Assembly (NCBI GenBank): GCA_014898425.1
Contig: RCSZ01000001.1
Coordinates: forward strand, 2,666,001 to 2,730,000
Direction: 5' to 3'
Source of the DNA: Botryotinia globosa
Lineage: Eukaryota; Ascomycota; Leotiomycetes; Helotiales; Sclerotiniaceae
DNA: 64,000 nucleotides
The stretch's first letter is position 1, and each line of letters opens with the position of its first letter. Under the pieces are notes generated by a model, which saw nothing but the letters and a program-made list of their open reading frames with translations, did not search any database and had not been told where the DNA came from. This document shows positions 10,567-21,131 of this stretch, one piece after another. Position numbers and translations under genes: made by a program.

Positions 10567-11253
10567 ATGGAACAAAGAACCCTACTCCGACTATCACAAC
10601 GCCTCAAACTCCCATCCTCAATCCGCCAGCTCCCCTCATTTCCACGCCATGAATCTACGTTTAATAAGCTAGCCCACCAAGCCCACCCTGTAGGCGACTA
10701 CTATTCCTTACTCCTCTCCTCGTCTTCGCCAGAAATATCCTCCGCGCCCCCCACTACTGCCTCTCCCTCAAATCCGCCTATAACCTCATCTTCTCCCCCC
10801 ACAGAACCCGCCGCAGACCCCGAACCTGCAATTCTTTTCTCCTCTCGTCTATCCTCCCCTTTAGAACGTCGCTCCGAGATCCTGCGCAAAAGTCAACGCA
10901 TAGCAGGAGTACTCGTCCCGCCGCGCCCAGAAGAACCAGATAATTGCTGTATGAGTGGGTGTGTGAATTGTGTTTGGGATCGCTATCGAGATGAAATAGA
11001 AGAATGGGCTGCTGCTAAGAAAGATGCGGATAGAGCGTTGAAGAAAGAAAAGAGGAAAGAAACTACGGGGATTTTGGCACAGGCGGCTACGAGTATGGAT
11101 GATGATGGTGGTGGGAGTGAGGGAAACTGGGATATAGGAGGGGAGGGGGATATCGAAAATTTATTCGAGGGAGTGCCAGTTGGCATAAGAGCTTTCATGG
11201 CGCAGGAAAAGAGGTTGAAGGAAAAGCATCAAAGAGAAGGCACGACGGGGTAA
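10567..11253 (+). CDS. OXLD1-like mitochondrial oxidoreductase-like domain protein
   Basis: A single-exon gene of 228 residues. The first 35 residues are basic and hydroxylated with no acidic residue before position 29, as in a mitochondrial presequence. A Ser/Pro linker follows. At residues 118-147 lies the oxidoreductase-like signature PPRPEEPDNCCMSGCVNCVW, with cysteines 127, 128, 132 and 135 and a conserved DRYRDEIEEW continuation. The domain is named after oxidoreductases, but its biochemical activity is not established; the cysteines could bind a metal or undergo redox change. The C-terminal part is charged, with a Gly/Asp-rich stretch. It is transcribed divergently from its left neighbour. 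Confidence 0.85.
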   Translation: MEQRTLLRLSQRLKLPSSIRQLPSFPRHESTFNKLAHQAHPVGDYYSLLLSSSSPEISSAPPTTASPSNPPITSSSPPTEPAADPEPAILFSSRLSSPLERRSEILRKSQRIAGVLVPPRPEEPDNCCMSGCVNCVWDRYRDEIEEWAAAKKDADRALKKEKRKETTGILAQAATSMDDDGGGSEGNWDIGGEGDIENLFEGVPVGIRAFMAQEKRLKEKHQREGTTG

Positions 11254-11694
11254 TGGATAAATGGAGAAGGGGGGTGGAATGGAGCCAAATCTTTTGCGCG
11301 GCTTAGATGGTATCAAATAGAACAAGGGCAGGAAGTACCAGAAGGATATTGGTACACCCGAAGCACATAGAAATGTTTTTCTGGAGTACAAAATGTTAAG
11401 AACCAGGCGCTCACGGCGTAGAGGCATAAGGGAATGCGGTAGATCTCATTGGTGTCTGTATATCACATACTGTAGATAGATCTGCTCAATCACGGATTGG
11501 TCTTGTTGAACACACTCTTCACTTATCTCTCGGCGCCTTTAACGGATAGCACGCCAATGTAAAAAATATACCTTCAATTATGCAACAAATTTATTCCTTC
11601 CATCCAACCTTCCGACTCCGACCCGCTGCCAATATGACACTCAATATCCATTCGCGCTACCTCTCCTTGCCTGAAATACGTCGTCCTTCACCAT
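11254..11694. other. Convergent 3' intergenic region
   Basis: A 441-nt gap between the tail-to-tail OXLD1-like and DPM3 genes. No further feature was recognised. Confidence 0.5.
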
Positions 11695-12490
11695 CTAATC
11701 GACATCGACACCTTTCGTTCTGAGATCCTTCCTCGCCAACTCAATCTCCTCCATCAATTCGGCATGCGCCTTTGGCACATCGTTAAACGTAAAAACGCCA
11801 TAGCCCAACTTCCCCAAAAGATACGCTCCAAACGAAACCAACACCCAGAATGGCAACTATTTGCGCAAGAACAATACCAAGTCAGCGATAATATTCTTGA
11901 TGTGGGCGACGATCGATATTGTGGCTATCGATTTGATCGAGCCATCACGACGGGAAAACAAAGTCGAGGAGGGAGAAGCGGGCGGAGGGAAGGGAAAGGA
12001 CTCGTATGTCCAATCACCTATGAGAGGGGAGAGAGGAACTTTCTCCCAGTTCTCAGGAAGAGGAATTTCGGCATCGTGAGCGGGGAGATATGTTATGGGT
12101 ATGGTACAAGTAGCCATGTCCTTTCCCTCGGTGCGTGCTCATCAAGGGAAAGAAGAGAAGAGAGGAGAGGTGAAGGGTGTAGAAAATATAATAACACAAA
12201 CATAACGTACCACAGGAATAACCTCCTCAGAAACCTTTCCAGGAAGAGGTATTAACTCCAAGTAAACTGCCAGGTATAACTAAGTAAATCCCTCGAATCA
12301 GTAATCATTCGCCCATTTCTCTTTCCAATTCCAATCTCGCCCCCCGAATCTGCCGTAACATCCTCCTGTGTGTTTGCAAATTTGCACAGAATAATCCCAA
12401 CACATGATGACCAATTCACACATTCAGAGGCAGAAAACATACCGAAGTGACGAGTAAGCCAATAGAGATAGTTTGCTGTGCGCGCGTCAT
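11695..12490 (-). CDS. DPM3: Dolichol-phosphate mannosyltransferase subunit 3
   Basis: Three exons: 12490-12443, 12279-12211 and 11856-11695, with introns of 163 and 354 nt, giving 92 residues. Exon 1 encodes MTRAQQTISIGLLVTS, exon 2 LYLAVYLELIPLPGKVSEE and the residues leading to the join, and exon 3 LPFWVLVSFGAYLLGKLGY, then FNDVPKAHAELMEEIELAR ending in KGVDVD. This matches the DPM3 family along its whole length: two N-terminal membrane segments and a short cytosolic C-terminal helix. DPM3 anchors and stabilises the catalytic subunit DPM1 in the ER membrane, allowing dolichol-phosphate-mannose supply for N-glycans, O-mannosylation and GPI anchors. No simple long open frame exists at this locus. 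Intron 2 is unusually long and holds an 86-codon frame. Confidence 0.92.
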
Positions 12491-13003
12491 CTTTGCGATT
12501 CCGTGTGCGATTGCTCAGGTTCGGGGTTGATGTGTTTTATAAGGTTAGGGTTTCGGTGTGTGTGATGCGTGTATGAGTTGGCAGTTTCTCAAGGGTGGGC
12601 AAAGGAGCGTGGTTCGTAAGGAAAGTTGTGGTTTTGCTTCTTCTCGGGATTGGGTTGATTTGAGGACAGCTGGAGTTCGTCAGTCGGTCGCGATTGGATT
12701 AGAGCCCAAAATTCGACTGTGTCACGTGTCGACTCTCGAGAATCCCTTTCCCTTTTTTTGTCATTATCTTTCTCGGAGGTTGCTTTTCAAATGTATGGAT
12801 AGGAACATGATTTTGGGATGATTAGGTTATTTGAAAGGATTTGAAATATTACATATAGTCCATAGGACAATCTTGATTACAAAACTATACGATATATGAT
12901 AACCAATTCCCCATCCACAAGGGAATATTACTCCTCCCACTCAGTATCATTCAACGCCCATTCAAGTACATTAGTAATTTAAATTAATACAATAAATCAC
13001 ATT
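12491..13003. other. Intergenic, DPM3 promoter side
   Basis: Holds the DPM3 5' flank and the 3' flank of the LRR gene; both are on the minus strand. A plus frame at 12558-12821 has no recognisable domain and is not called. Confidence 0.45.
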
Positions 13004-16000
13004 CTAATCCACATCTGTCGGACTAGTTTCCTCTGAAGGCATACCCGCAGAGGGTATCCTATCTCTCAACCATGCCAGTGTAGCCTCTGTCCCTTTCTCT
13101 AATATCGTGTATTTTGGCACACGGAATCGATTTCCACTGACATTCAAAGTCTGCAGCCCATCTGGTCCACCCATAAGCCCAATTCGCGAGTTTAAACTAT
13201 TTATTTCATTGCTACTGCAGTCCAAATATCTCAAGCCCTGAACTGCTTCCGGCAGCAATTCGCGGATCGTATTGTTCGATGCCATGAGGAACATCAGGCT
13301 AGGGAAATGAGGCTTCAAAACAGGCAACGAAGTTAGACGATTGAAACTGATATCGAGTTTCTCTAAGTTGGGAGCTTTCAAATGCTGTATGAGTGGGTGT
13401 AGAGAGTTGAAGGTATTGGAACTAAGGTTCAACTCCTTCAAAGCAGGTAGGTCTAAGTCATCCTTTAGGAACGTGTCGCTCGTCAATTCATTATGAGCGA
13501 CACTCAAGGAGGTGAGAGTAGATGCAAAGAAAGCAATAGAGCTGGGTATCTCTCTGAATTGGTTATGTTGCAAGTGCAAAACTCTGATTGTATCCCGTGC
13601 AGCCACTTCTGCAGCTATCACTGGATTGAGGGAGTGAGAAGTCGTGCTAGATCGATCGAGAATCCCTCCATCTTTGACGGGCCAATGAGAAGACGACGGT
13701 CGACTGGAGATGCTTGGGGTACTTGGCTCAGACAAGAACCCGTCTTTCTCTTGCTCAGTAGGTGTAATTCGAGCTCGAAAAGCATTTTTCAGGTCTTCGG
13801 TTGACATTGCTGAGAACTTTCTTTCTCTAAGTGGATTTCCACTTATTCGAAAGATGTCAAGACTTTCCATTCGACCGATCCTGTCATCCAGAACTTTAAT
13901 GTTATTGCCACTAAAATTGACATTTTTGATCTTGAGGAGGTCCACAAATCCGGCTGGCAGCTCAGAAAGATTGTTATCCTCGGCTGTAAGCGTTCGTAAA
14001 GATACCCAGGAAGTCAAATCTGGAAAAGTTGCAATGCGGTTTGAGGAACAGCTCAGCTGATGAAGTAAAGGTAGTTCGAGCTCTGATTCGCACAGAGCAG
14101 TAATTGCATTACTCGTGACATCCAAAACTTGAAGTTGTGGAAGGGTTCTCACAGCTCCTCTTACAAGAATACCAACGAGGCCGTTCTTGACAGCTATGAG
14201 CTCAATGAGGGGTAGATGGCTAAGTATATCAAAAGGTAATGATTGAAATCTGTTCTCGGTGATATTCAGAATCCTCAATCGATCTAATTGTGATAGCGTG
14301 TCCGGAAATGTATCCAGAGCGTTATTTTGCATCTCTAGAACTTCGAGATTTTTTAAACATTCTATATCTGGACTTAAAGTCCCACAGAGACCATTGTTTG
14401 CTATTTTGAGTTCCCGCAAAGAATGGATTTGTGTAACAATTGGGAGGCATTCATTACCCAATTTATTGTTTGACTATGGATAATTAGCAATTGATCATTC
14501 TAGTGTATCAAGTTTTAGCTAGCCAACTCACCAGATTCAGAGACGTCAGGTTCTCAAGTCTACGTAGACCCAGAGGAATCTCTTTCAACAGATTGCCATG
14601 CAAATCCAATGTCTCAAGGCCACCAAAAATGTTGCCCTCGTATTCGTCATCTTCCATGGCTTCACGTGGGTCGATATCCGGAAAAATGTTGTCACCAAGA
14701 TTTTCAAACTCATTGTCAGCGGCAATGAATCTTGTCAAATCGACAGCTTCAGCCCACGATCCACCCTGATCACCAAGTGCATCAAGGTTGTACATGGACA
14801 TGACCTCCTCAGGCATTTCCTTGAGGCCCATGGCAGCGATATTGAGGCGACCATCGGTACGTGCAGCAGAAATTCGTTTGCGGAGGAGGCCTTTACTGGC
14901 GTTTGGATCAATACGTTGATTAAAGGGGTCGTCCGAAAGGCCGAAATCAAAACTCGCCGTGGGAACTACAGGTACTTCGTCGTGATTACTCGCGGCACTT
15001 GCGGTTGCTGCAGCTCGCTTTGCTGCTTTGGCTTTCGCAATCTGATCCCTCAGAGATGAAGATGATTTTGGCGCAGCTGGTTCTTCCGTTTTGTCGGTTG
15101 AAGCAGATCCACTGGGAGCTGATGTCACAGGTCTATGAGGAATGCTCTTAAAGTTCACTGATCTCTTTCTGTGAATAGGGCTGGTATTGTCAATGGCAGT
15201 GCGTTTCTCTGTAACATCCTCACTGGGCGCCGATGTAACAGACTGAGAAGGAATATCCCTGAAATTCATTGACCTCTTCCTTGGGCCAAAACCAATGCTG
15301 TCCGCCTCAAACGATTGGTCCATCAAAGGCATTGATGGTTTGCGAAACAGACCAGTTACAGAGGCACGCTCCTTTACTGATCGGGCACTGAATGTCTTGC
15401 TACCAGATTTAATCGTAGGCAGTCTCTCTGGTTTTACCGGACTTGGAGATCTTTGTAATGCATTACCGGGGGATGGGAGCTGTGCTATGCTTCCAGGACT
15501 GAAGCTACTTCGAACCGTTGGCGTCTTGAGTGTCTTTGCAGGACTTGGTCGTTTCATCGGCGTAGAAGCTTGATAATTCGTAGGTGGAGGTCGGAAGGTG
15601 CCCGAGGATGACCGAAAATCAGTATTAGATTGAGCAGAATCCGCACTCGATGTTGGTCTTGAGCTGGCAGAACGGCGAGATGGTGGTCTCATAAACCCGT
15701 CATTTTGATAACTGGATCCGGGTCTGGAGGATGAGCTCGCGCGAGACGCAGAACGTGGAGTAGCCGAGGGATTGAAAAAGTTCGATTGCCTCCTCCGAAC
15801 AGCTGGTGATGGAGGAATATGCTGTAGTGTTTCCATCGTTCGTTCAGATAGGGAAGGTCGAGAAGACGATCTCCCGCTCAACAGCTCTTCATCATCGCTT
15901 ATTACTGGAGAGAATCTGTGTTCCTTCACATCCTCATCCTCGCTTGAAGTTGGCCGAAACTGTTCTTGTTCAATTGTTGGCGGCTTTCGGAAGGAACTAT

Positions 16001-16256
16001 AGCTTGTCTTGGGGTGTATTGGCCGCGGGTGTAGATGACTGCCGGCAGGGGCTGTGATACGTTGTCTCGAGGATGTTGGTGCAGATAGTTGATCTCTCGA
16101 CGTTGTGTTTCGCAAACGCGGATTGCTTATGGTACTCGAAGGCCGGGAAGGTTGCTGTTGCTGTCGCAAGTTTTCCCTCGAGGCTGAAGGTCGAGGGAGA
16201 CGTGAAGGTCTAGGAAGACCAGATGGCCTTGGTTTGTTGACTGGAGTGTTGTCCAT
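13004..16256 (-). CDS. LRRC40-like leucine-rich-repeat protein
   Basis: Two exons: 16256-14532 and 14473-13004, with a 58-nt intron, giving 1,064 residues. The first 440 residues are disordered and Ser/Arg/Pro-rich, starting with a PRPSGLPRPSRLPRPSASR repeat. The domain LLRKRISAARTDGRLNIAAM opens the leucine-rich repeats, which continue through DLHGNLLKEIPLGLRRLENL across the splice into SLNLSNNKLGNECLP and on nearly to the C-terminus. A Ser/Thr-rich insert (around FLSEPSTPSISSRPSSSH) breaks the array into two blocks. The repeat type and entry motif match LRRC40. These proteins are thought to be scaffolds; no catalytic domain is visible. The start at 16256 (MDNTPVNKPRPS) is preferred over an upstream Met that lies in hydrophobic leader-like sequence. 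Confidence 0.85.
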
Positions 16257-16714
16257 GATCGTGAATGTACCCGTGAAAGTAATAATATATTCAATTAACA
16301 ATCATACCTTGCCGGAGCTATGTGAATTCGTAAAGATCGAAGATGACGCTCGAAGTAAACAAACCGGTTTCCCCTGTAAACAAACGCAAGGTAGGTACGC
16401 AAAGGCGGCAGAAAAGGAAAGGGGAAAGCGATTGATAAACTACCTTCTGATGGCACGAATTGCAATGTATTGTATCTAGTATCTGTGAAAGGAAAAGAGA
16501 TTTCTAGAGGTTCTCTCTCCTTCTCCCGATCAACAGATAATAAATTGAGTGACCGTGTCAAGAGCTGCTTTTATAAAGCGGATCTGTTATTGAAATCTCA
16601 TTTCCCAATCGCCATAGAAGCTCAGTTGTCCGGAGAATAGTAGGTAATTTATTTATTACCTTGTGGGTAATTATCGATGATTAGGAGAACTGGGGCCCGA
16701 GAACTGATGGTCTG

Positions 16715-16754
16715 AGGTAGGCTGAGGTCCTAGGTAGGCTGAGGTCCTAGGTAG
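16715..16754. repeat. 17-bp tandem repeat, two copies plus a partial
   Basis: The unit AGGTAGGCTGAGGTCCT occurs at 16715-16731 and 16732-16748, followed by AGGTAG. Confidence 0.9.
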
Positions 16755-16755
16755 T

Positions 16756-16818
16756 GTGATGTGTGATGGGTGATGGGTGATGGGTGATGGGTGATGTGTG
16801 ATGTGTGATGTGTGCTGT
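16756..16818. repeat. Heptamer array GTGATGK, nine units
   Basis: Nine 7-bp units alternate between GTGATGG and GTGATGT; the last is GTGCTGT. It directly follows the 17-bp repeat. Confidence 0.9.
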
Positions 16819-17195
16819 AGGTTTGACTGATAGTGCTACATACATTCATTGTACATGGCTTGAGTCGGGTTGAAACTTGAGACAGTGAAGGGGTGATGGT
16901 TCATATGGTTCATATAGTTCATATAGTGCATAATACTGTAATACACCAATGAATACTCAAATGGGTCCAGTTGTCCGAGCTTGGACAAAGCCAAGGATAC
17001 TAGGTAGATAGGTATATGAGATATCTAGGATAAGCAAGAAGATAATAATGAGAAACGAAACTTAGTATCTTGGCGTTGGATTGTCTTCATATATACATAC
17101 CTATGTAGGCCAGTGACCTGCTCCCTAGTACTTGGGTAGATCAATAATTGTTTTCTCTAATTGATATAACCACACTTTCTATTTGACTTTCTAGC

Positions 17196-17213
17196 TACCT
17201 ACCTAGGTAGGTA
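17196..17213. repeat. 18-bp perfect palindrome
   Basis: TACCTACCTAGGTAGGTA reads the same on both strands. It is the longest example of the ACCTAGGT motif family that recurs in intergenic DNA throughout this window. Confidence 0.9.
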
Positions 17214-18026
17214 TATATATGTACAGCTAGGTAGGTACTTACTAATAATTACCTAGGGAGGCTGGTAAATACTCAGTGTCAGCCTTCTTTCATCAATCTC
17301 CTCTCACACAGAACTACCTAGTTTTAGATAGGCTTAGCGTAGCCTCATCCTCATCCTCATCATCCTCAGCCTTCTTCTTTCCAGCTTCCATTTCAAACTT
17401 CACTTCCCCACATGACCATGACTATCACCTTAGCAACAGAGCTAACCCCAGTCATTTTCTGCAAAGCATCGCACAGCAAAGCAAAATAATAATAACTGTC
17501 CCACCTCCAACCCTCTCTTATCACTCTAGCCTACAACAACACATCATATGAATAAATCCATTTCATTACCATATACACACATACATACCTACATACATGC
17601 ATACTACAATCGCAAGAATAACCTCTTACTTCTATTCTCACTTACCCTTCAATCACATTTGCTACCTTAGCATATCAACGGAAGTTGTATCACAATTATT
17701 AGTCTTGCAGCCATCGCAAACAAGTCGCCTGCAAGTCGATCGCAAAACAAATCCCTTCCGAGAGCCTACCTATACCTCCCTTCCGGCTTCACATTTCCTC
17801 AACACGGGCGCATTTGATTTACACCACTACTCATACATCTGCGGTTCCCCAAAGATATTACCAGCGATCGCGCAAGCCTAAGCAAGCTCGCAAATCAATT
17901 CCATTATCCCTGGGCTCCGCACACAATTGAAAAATTGTAATACGTTATCAGTCTTACATGTGCTCATATTTGCTAATATCTCTATAAGACATAATCCCCT
18001 CTACGAAGTACACAAAACTAAAACCA

Positions 18027-19664
18027 ATGGCTTCCACTAGCTCATTCGACGATGCGCCGACTCCACCCGATATTTCTACTGCCGTCCAACTCACTCAAAG
18101 TTTGGCCTCATCTCAAGATGAAGGTCCAAGTCGCTTACATTCAACATCCCTCTTGTTAGCCGGCAATTCGCAAGGTGAATTTAGAGAATCGGAGTTCGAT
18201 GACTCCTTAGCAGTAAAAGATATGTTGACGCAAAGTTCGTCATTCGGTCGGCACATTTCATCATCAACGACTCCTCCACCATCGTCTCAGATATCAAATA
18301 TTCATCAATCGCTCCCAAATCAAAGAACTGCAACAACTTCGCCATCTGATCTCGGATCTTCGCGTGCAACAGACTCAACTGGAATCAAGGCAGCTTCTTT
18401 TCCTAACATCACCCGACTGCCGACTGCTCAAGAGATTACGGACGCGTCTACAGAAGAAAAGACAGAAATGATAAAGATGCTGATTTCCGACAACAGCAAG
18501 TTGGAGAACGCAATTCGAGAATCTCGTATGGAACAAGCACATTGCAAATTGCAAAACACACTTCTGGCTCTAGAGTCTGAGGAGGCTATTAAGCATTTAG
18601 AGGCGGAACATGAATTGACGCGTCGAGAAGTCCAGGTTCTAAAACTTGCATATCAGGGGAGAAATGACCCCCATGCACCCAGTCCAGAGTATGTTTCAAG
18701 GCTCAAGGCCATCTGTAAGAGCCTGGAAACAGAGAACAAAACCATTAAACGTCGTCTCGAGAGAGCCAAGAAAGTAATAGAGGCAAAAGACGACCAATTG
18801 GAGGCTGCTAATGAGACTAATGATCGTCTCACTCAACGTATTCGCGAAAATCGAGAGCACATCAATATTATGCGCAGCCCTGGGGGTATTTTTCATGTTG
18901 CTACGCCGAAGCTATCACATAACAGTTACCCAGCTACTCCACAACAGTACCGTCGAACGCCACATCAGACTCCTATGACCGGTCGCTCGATGGCTGAATC
19001 TCGCGAACATGGCCAAGAACCTGGATTTGCTGCTCTCTTGGCTGCCGCTCACCATGAAAACAATAGTGCACCGTCTACGCCTCTCATCAGCCAGCGTGCT
19101 GGCCCACGCACCCCAGTCAATAGGCATAATCGCGGTGTTCAATCCCTCTCTTCGTTGCCTAACACACCTCCTTCGGCTCGTCCAGGCACTGCGCAATCAA
19201 CACTCCTTCCTTCTGCACAATTCATGCCACACAGTGCATCTAGGTCAGCTTACGCCAACCGCACCCCAAAACTCCCACCTCGCGAACGTCGACGCGAAAG
19301 TCGCGATAGTACCATTTCAGCTGAGGATGTTGAGGAGTTTAATAGCTCTAGATTCGAAGGACGTGGACGTGGAAGTGTGGGCCATGAGGAAATCCAAGAA
19401 AGCCGAGCCGCCCAAAGTGCAAATGAAATGCTACGCGCTAATCCTCGTGAATCTTTTGAGGTTGCACCTTCTAGAACCAATACTCCAAATCCTGTTACAG
19501 CAAAGAGTGAACTTTTACAGTCCAAGATCTGGGGAACTGTCACTAAACCGGTAGTTGAGAAGAGAAAACGTGATGATCATTATTCCTCTGGCGATTCGAA
19601 CAAGAAATCGAGGGCCTCTGATCCTATTGGGCTTGGCATTGGTTACGAAGTACCCCGAGTTTAA
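18027..19664 (+). CDS. Coiled-coil protein with bipartite nuclear localisation signal
   Basis: A single-exon gene of 545 residues. Residues 1-130 are disordered and Ser-rich. Residues about 143-285 form a long coiled coil (for example DNSKLENAIRESRMEQ and ERAKKVIEAKDDQLEAANE), broken near 211-222 by a Pro-containing loop. A disordered region follows with many TP sites (around YPATPQQYRRTPHQTPMTGR), suggesting control by proline-directed kinases. The C-terminus carries basic clusters (EKRKRDD and NKKSRA) spaced as a bipartite nuclear signal. No family was recognised. A role as a cell-cycle or chromatin scaffold is compatible but only inferred. Confidence 0.8.
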   Translation: MASTSSFDDAPTPPDISTAVQLTQSLASSQDEGPSRLHSTSLLLAGNSQGEFRESEFDDSLAVKDMLTQSSSFGRHISSSTTPPPSSQISNIHQSLPNQRTATTSPSDLGSSRATDSTGIKAASFPNITRLPTAQEITDASTEEKTEMIKMLISDNSKLENAIRESRMEQAHCKLQNTLLALESEEAIKHLEAEHELTRREVQVLKLAYQGRNDPHAPSPEYVSRLKAICKSLETENKTIKRRLERAKKVIEAKDDQLEAANETNDRLTQRIRENREHINIMRSPGGIFHVATPKLSHNSYPATPQQYRRTPHQTPMTGRSMAESREHGQEPGFAALLAAAHHENNSAPSTPLISQRAGPRTPVNRHNRGVQSLSSLPNTPPSARPGTAQSTLLPSAQFMPHSASRSAYANRTPKLPPRERRRESRDSTISAEDVEEFNSSRFEGRGRGSVGHEEIQESRAAQSANEMLRANPRESFEVAPSRTNTPNPVTAKSELLQSKIWGTVTKPVVEKRKRDDHYSSGDSNKKSRASDPIGLGIGYEVPRV

Positions 19665-21131
19665 GGTCTGATTCCTCGATATCCACCATTTTGTGGAAAC
19701 TAGTTTGTGTCATGGAAAAAATTTGTACGATAGAAATTCTCTACAGCCTCCTCGCCATCTTATCGTTCACACTTCTTTGTGGACTTCTTCGTAAACTAGC
19801 ATGTTCTATTTACTTCTTACATCTGACTCTTTCATTATTTGCGTGAGGAGCATCAAGGGTGTCTAAGATATTTGAAGGAAGCACGGTGGTGCAGCATGCT
19901 AGAAAGATTGTCCAAGCAAGGACATCTAGCTACCCAAAGCATTATATCCTCGCAACCGAACGCGTTTTGGTGTTTGACGAGGGGAAATTGTTGGGTATAG
20001 CGAGGAGAATTTTTAGCGAGCATTTACCTCACAGATGTCTGCTGGATATCCAACCAATCAAGTAAATGCCTTTTAGAATATACTAATACTCTCGAATGAT
20101 TCCTACTTGTCAATCCAGTGTCCATTTTCTCAGCCCGCCTCGTATAATTGTTACTCACATGGCTGCTGCGGCGTTCGGATTAACTTTGCAGCGGTCAGTA
20201 CGCGTCAACATATCCTCAAAGCCCCCTCCAAGCCATCTTTGGGTTGCATGCCATATCACCTTGCTGACAAACGGTAATACTTAATACCGATACTGACGTC
20301 AGATACTTTGAGGGTATGGACGGACATTGAGAAAGAGACACGATAATGCTACTCGATGGAAAAGCTTGAATGAATATAAGGCTTTAGAAACTTGTCTGAT
20401 CATGGGAAGTTGTGTCGTGTAGGTATAGAATTTGGGAATGTATATAGTATTGGTAGAAATCAAGTCAGCTAGTATCGTCAACCACTGATGAGAGTTGGAA
20501 ATAGATGCATAGACGGGTGTGCCTGTTACAAATATCAGTCAGTCGTGACTCGTGAATACTATGTGTACCTACCTACCTACCTACCTACCTACCTACCTAC
20601 CTACCTATGCTTCGTATTTTTCGGGGATAATCCGGTTGGGCCCACCAATCAGATGGAGCTAGTGAATGTCACTTTATGTCAGCCATGCACCGATTCATCT
20701 CCTTTTTCTTAGAGTTCTCCTCATAACAGGTGAAGACGATTTGGATTTCGCAAGTTTTTAACTTCGAATGTCTCGTAAGTTGGTCGTATTTGATTCTAGA
20801 TTACCAATCCAAGTCTCACAGAAATACTATTATCTCCCTCAAACTCATACGTCAAAATAAAGTATCTATCATCTTCCTTGTCAACACCCACTTTTTTCCC
20901 GCTAGTACCTTTTGAAACATTATTTCGCCATTTGACAAACCTATCAAAACACAAATCGAAAAATACAGACTGGGACTTTCTTTACATTCACAACCTTCTA
21001 TCTCGCCTGTTGTATCACTTGTTCCTCTCTATTAATATCAGATTCCAAACGAGTTTGTGGCGCAGTATTCCTTGGCTCTACAGAACCTCAAGCCCCTATA
21101 GCTGCACTCACGAGTCTGTAGGATTGCAATC
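19665..21131. other. Intergenic with TACC array
   Basis: Holds the 3' flank of the coiled-coil gene, a TACC tetramer array and the promoter and leader of the SmgGDS-like gene. A second TGACGTCA palindrome lies at 20294-20301, about 830 bp ahead of the next start codon. A frame at 19859-20065 is not supported as a gene. Confidence 0.5.
20566..20606. repeat. TACC tetramer microsatellite, about ten units
   Basis: An uninterrupted run of TACC units seen directly in the sequence. Confidence 0.9.

Larger units (their letters stand above)
16257..18026. other. Long divergent intergenic region with repeats
   Basis: A 1.77-kb region between head-to-head genes. It holds a 17-bp tandem duplication, a GTGATGK heptamer array and several ACCTAGGT-type motifs, including an 18-bp perfect palindrome. 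From about 17,300 the plus strand is pyrimidine-rich and probably forms the long 5' leader of the coiled-coil gene. Frames at 17276-17551 and 17597-17881 are low-complexity and not called. Confidence 0.55.

Noticed and set aside
11764..12255. 163-codon plus-strand frame
   Set aside because: Antisense to DPM3 exon 3 and its intron; the minus strand explains the conservation.
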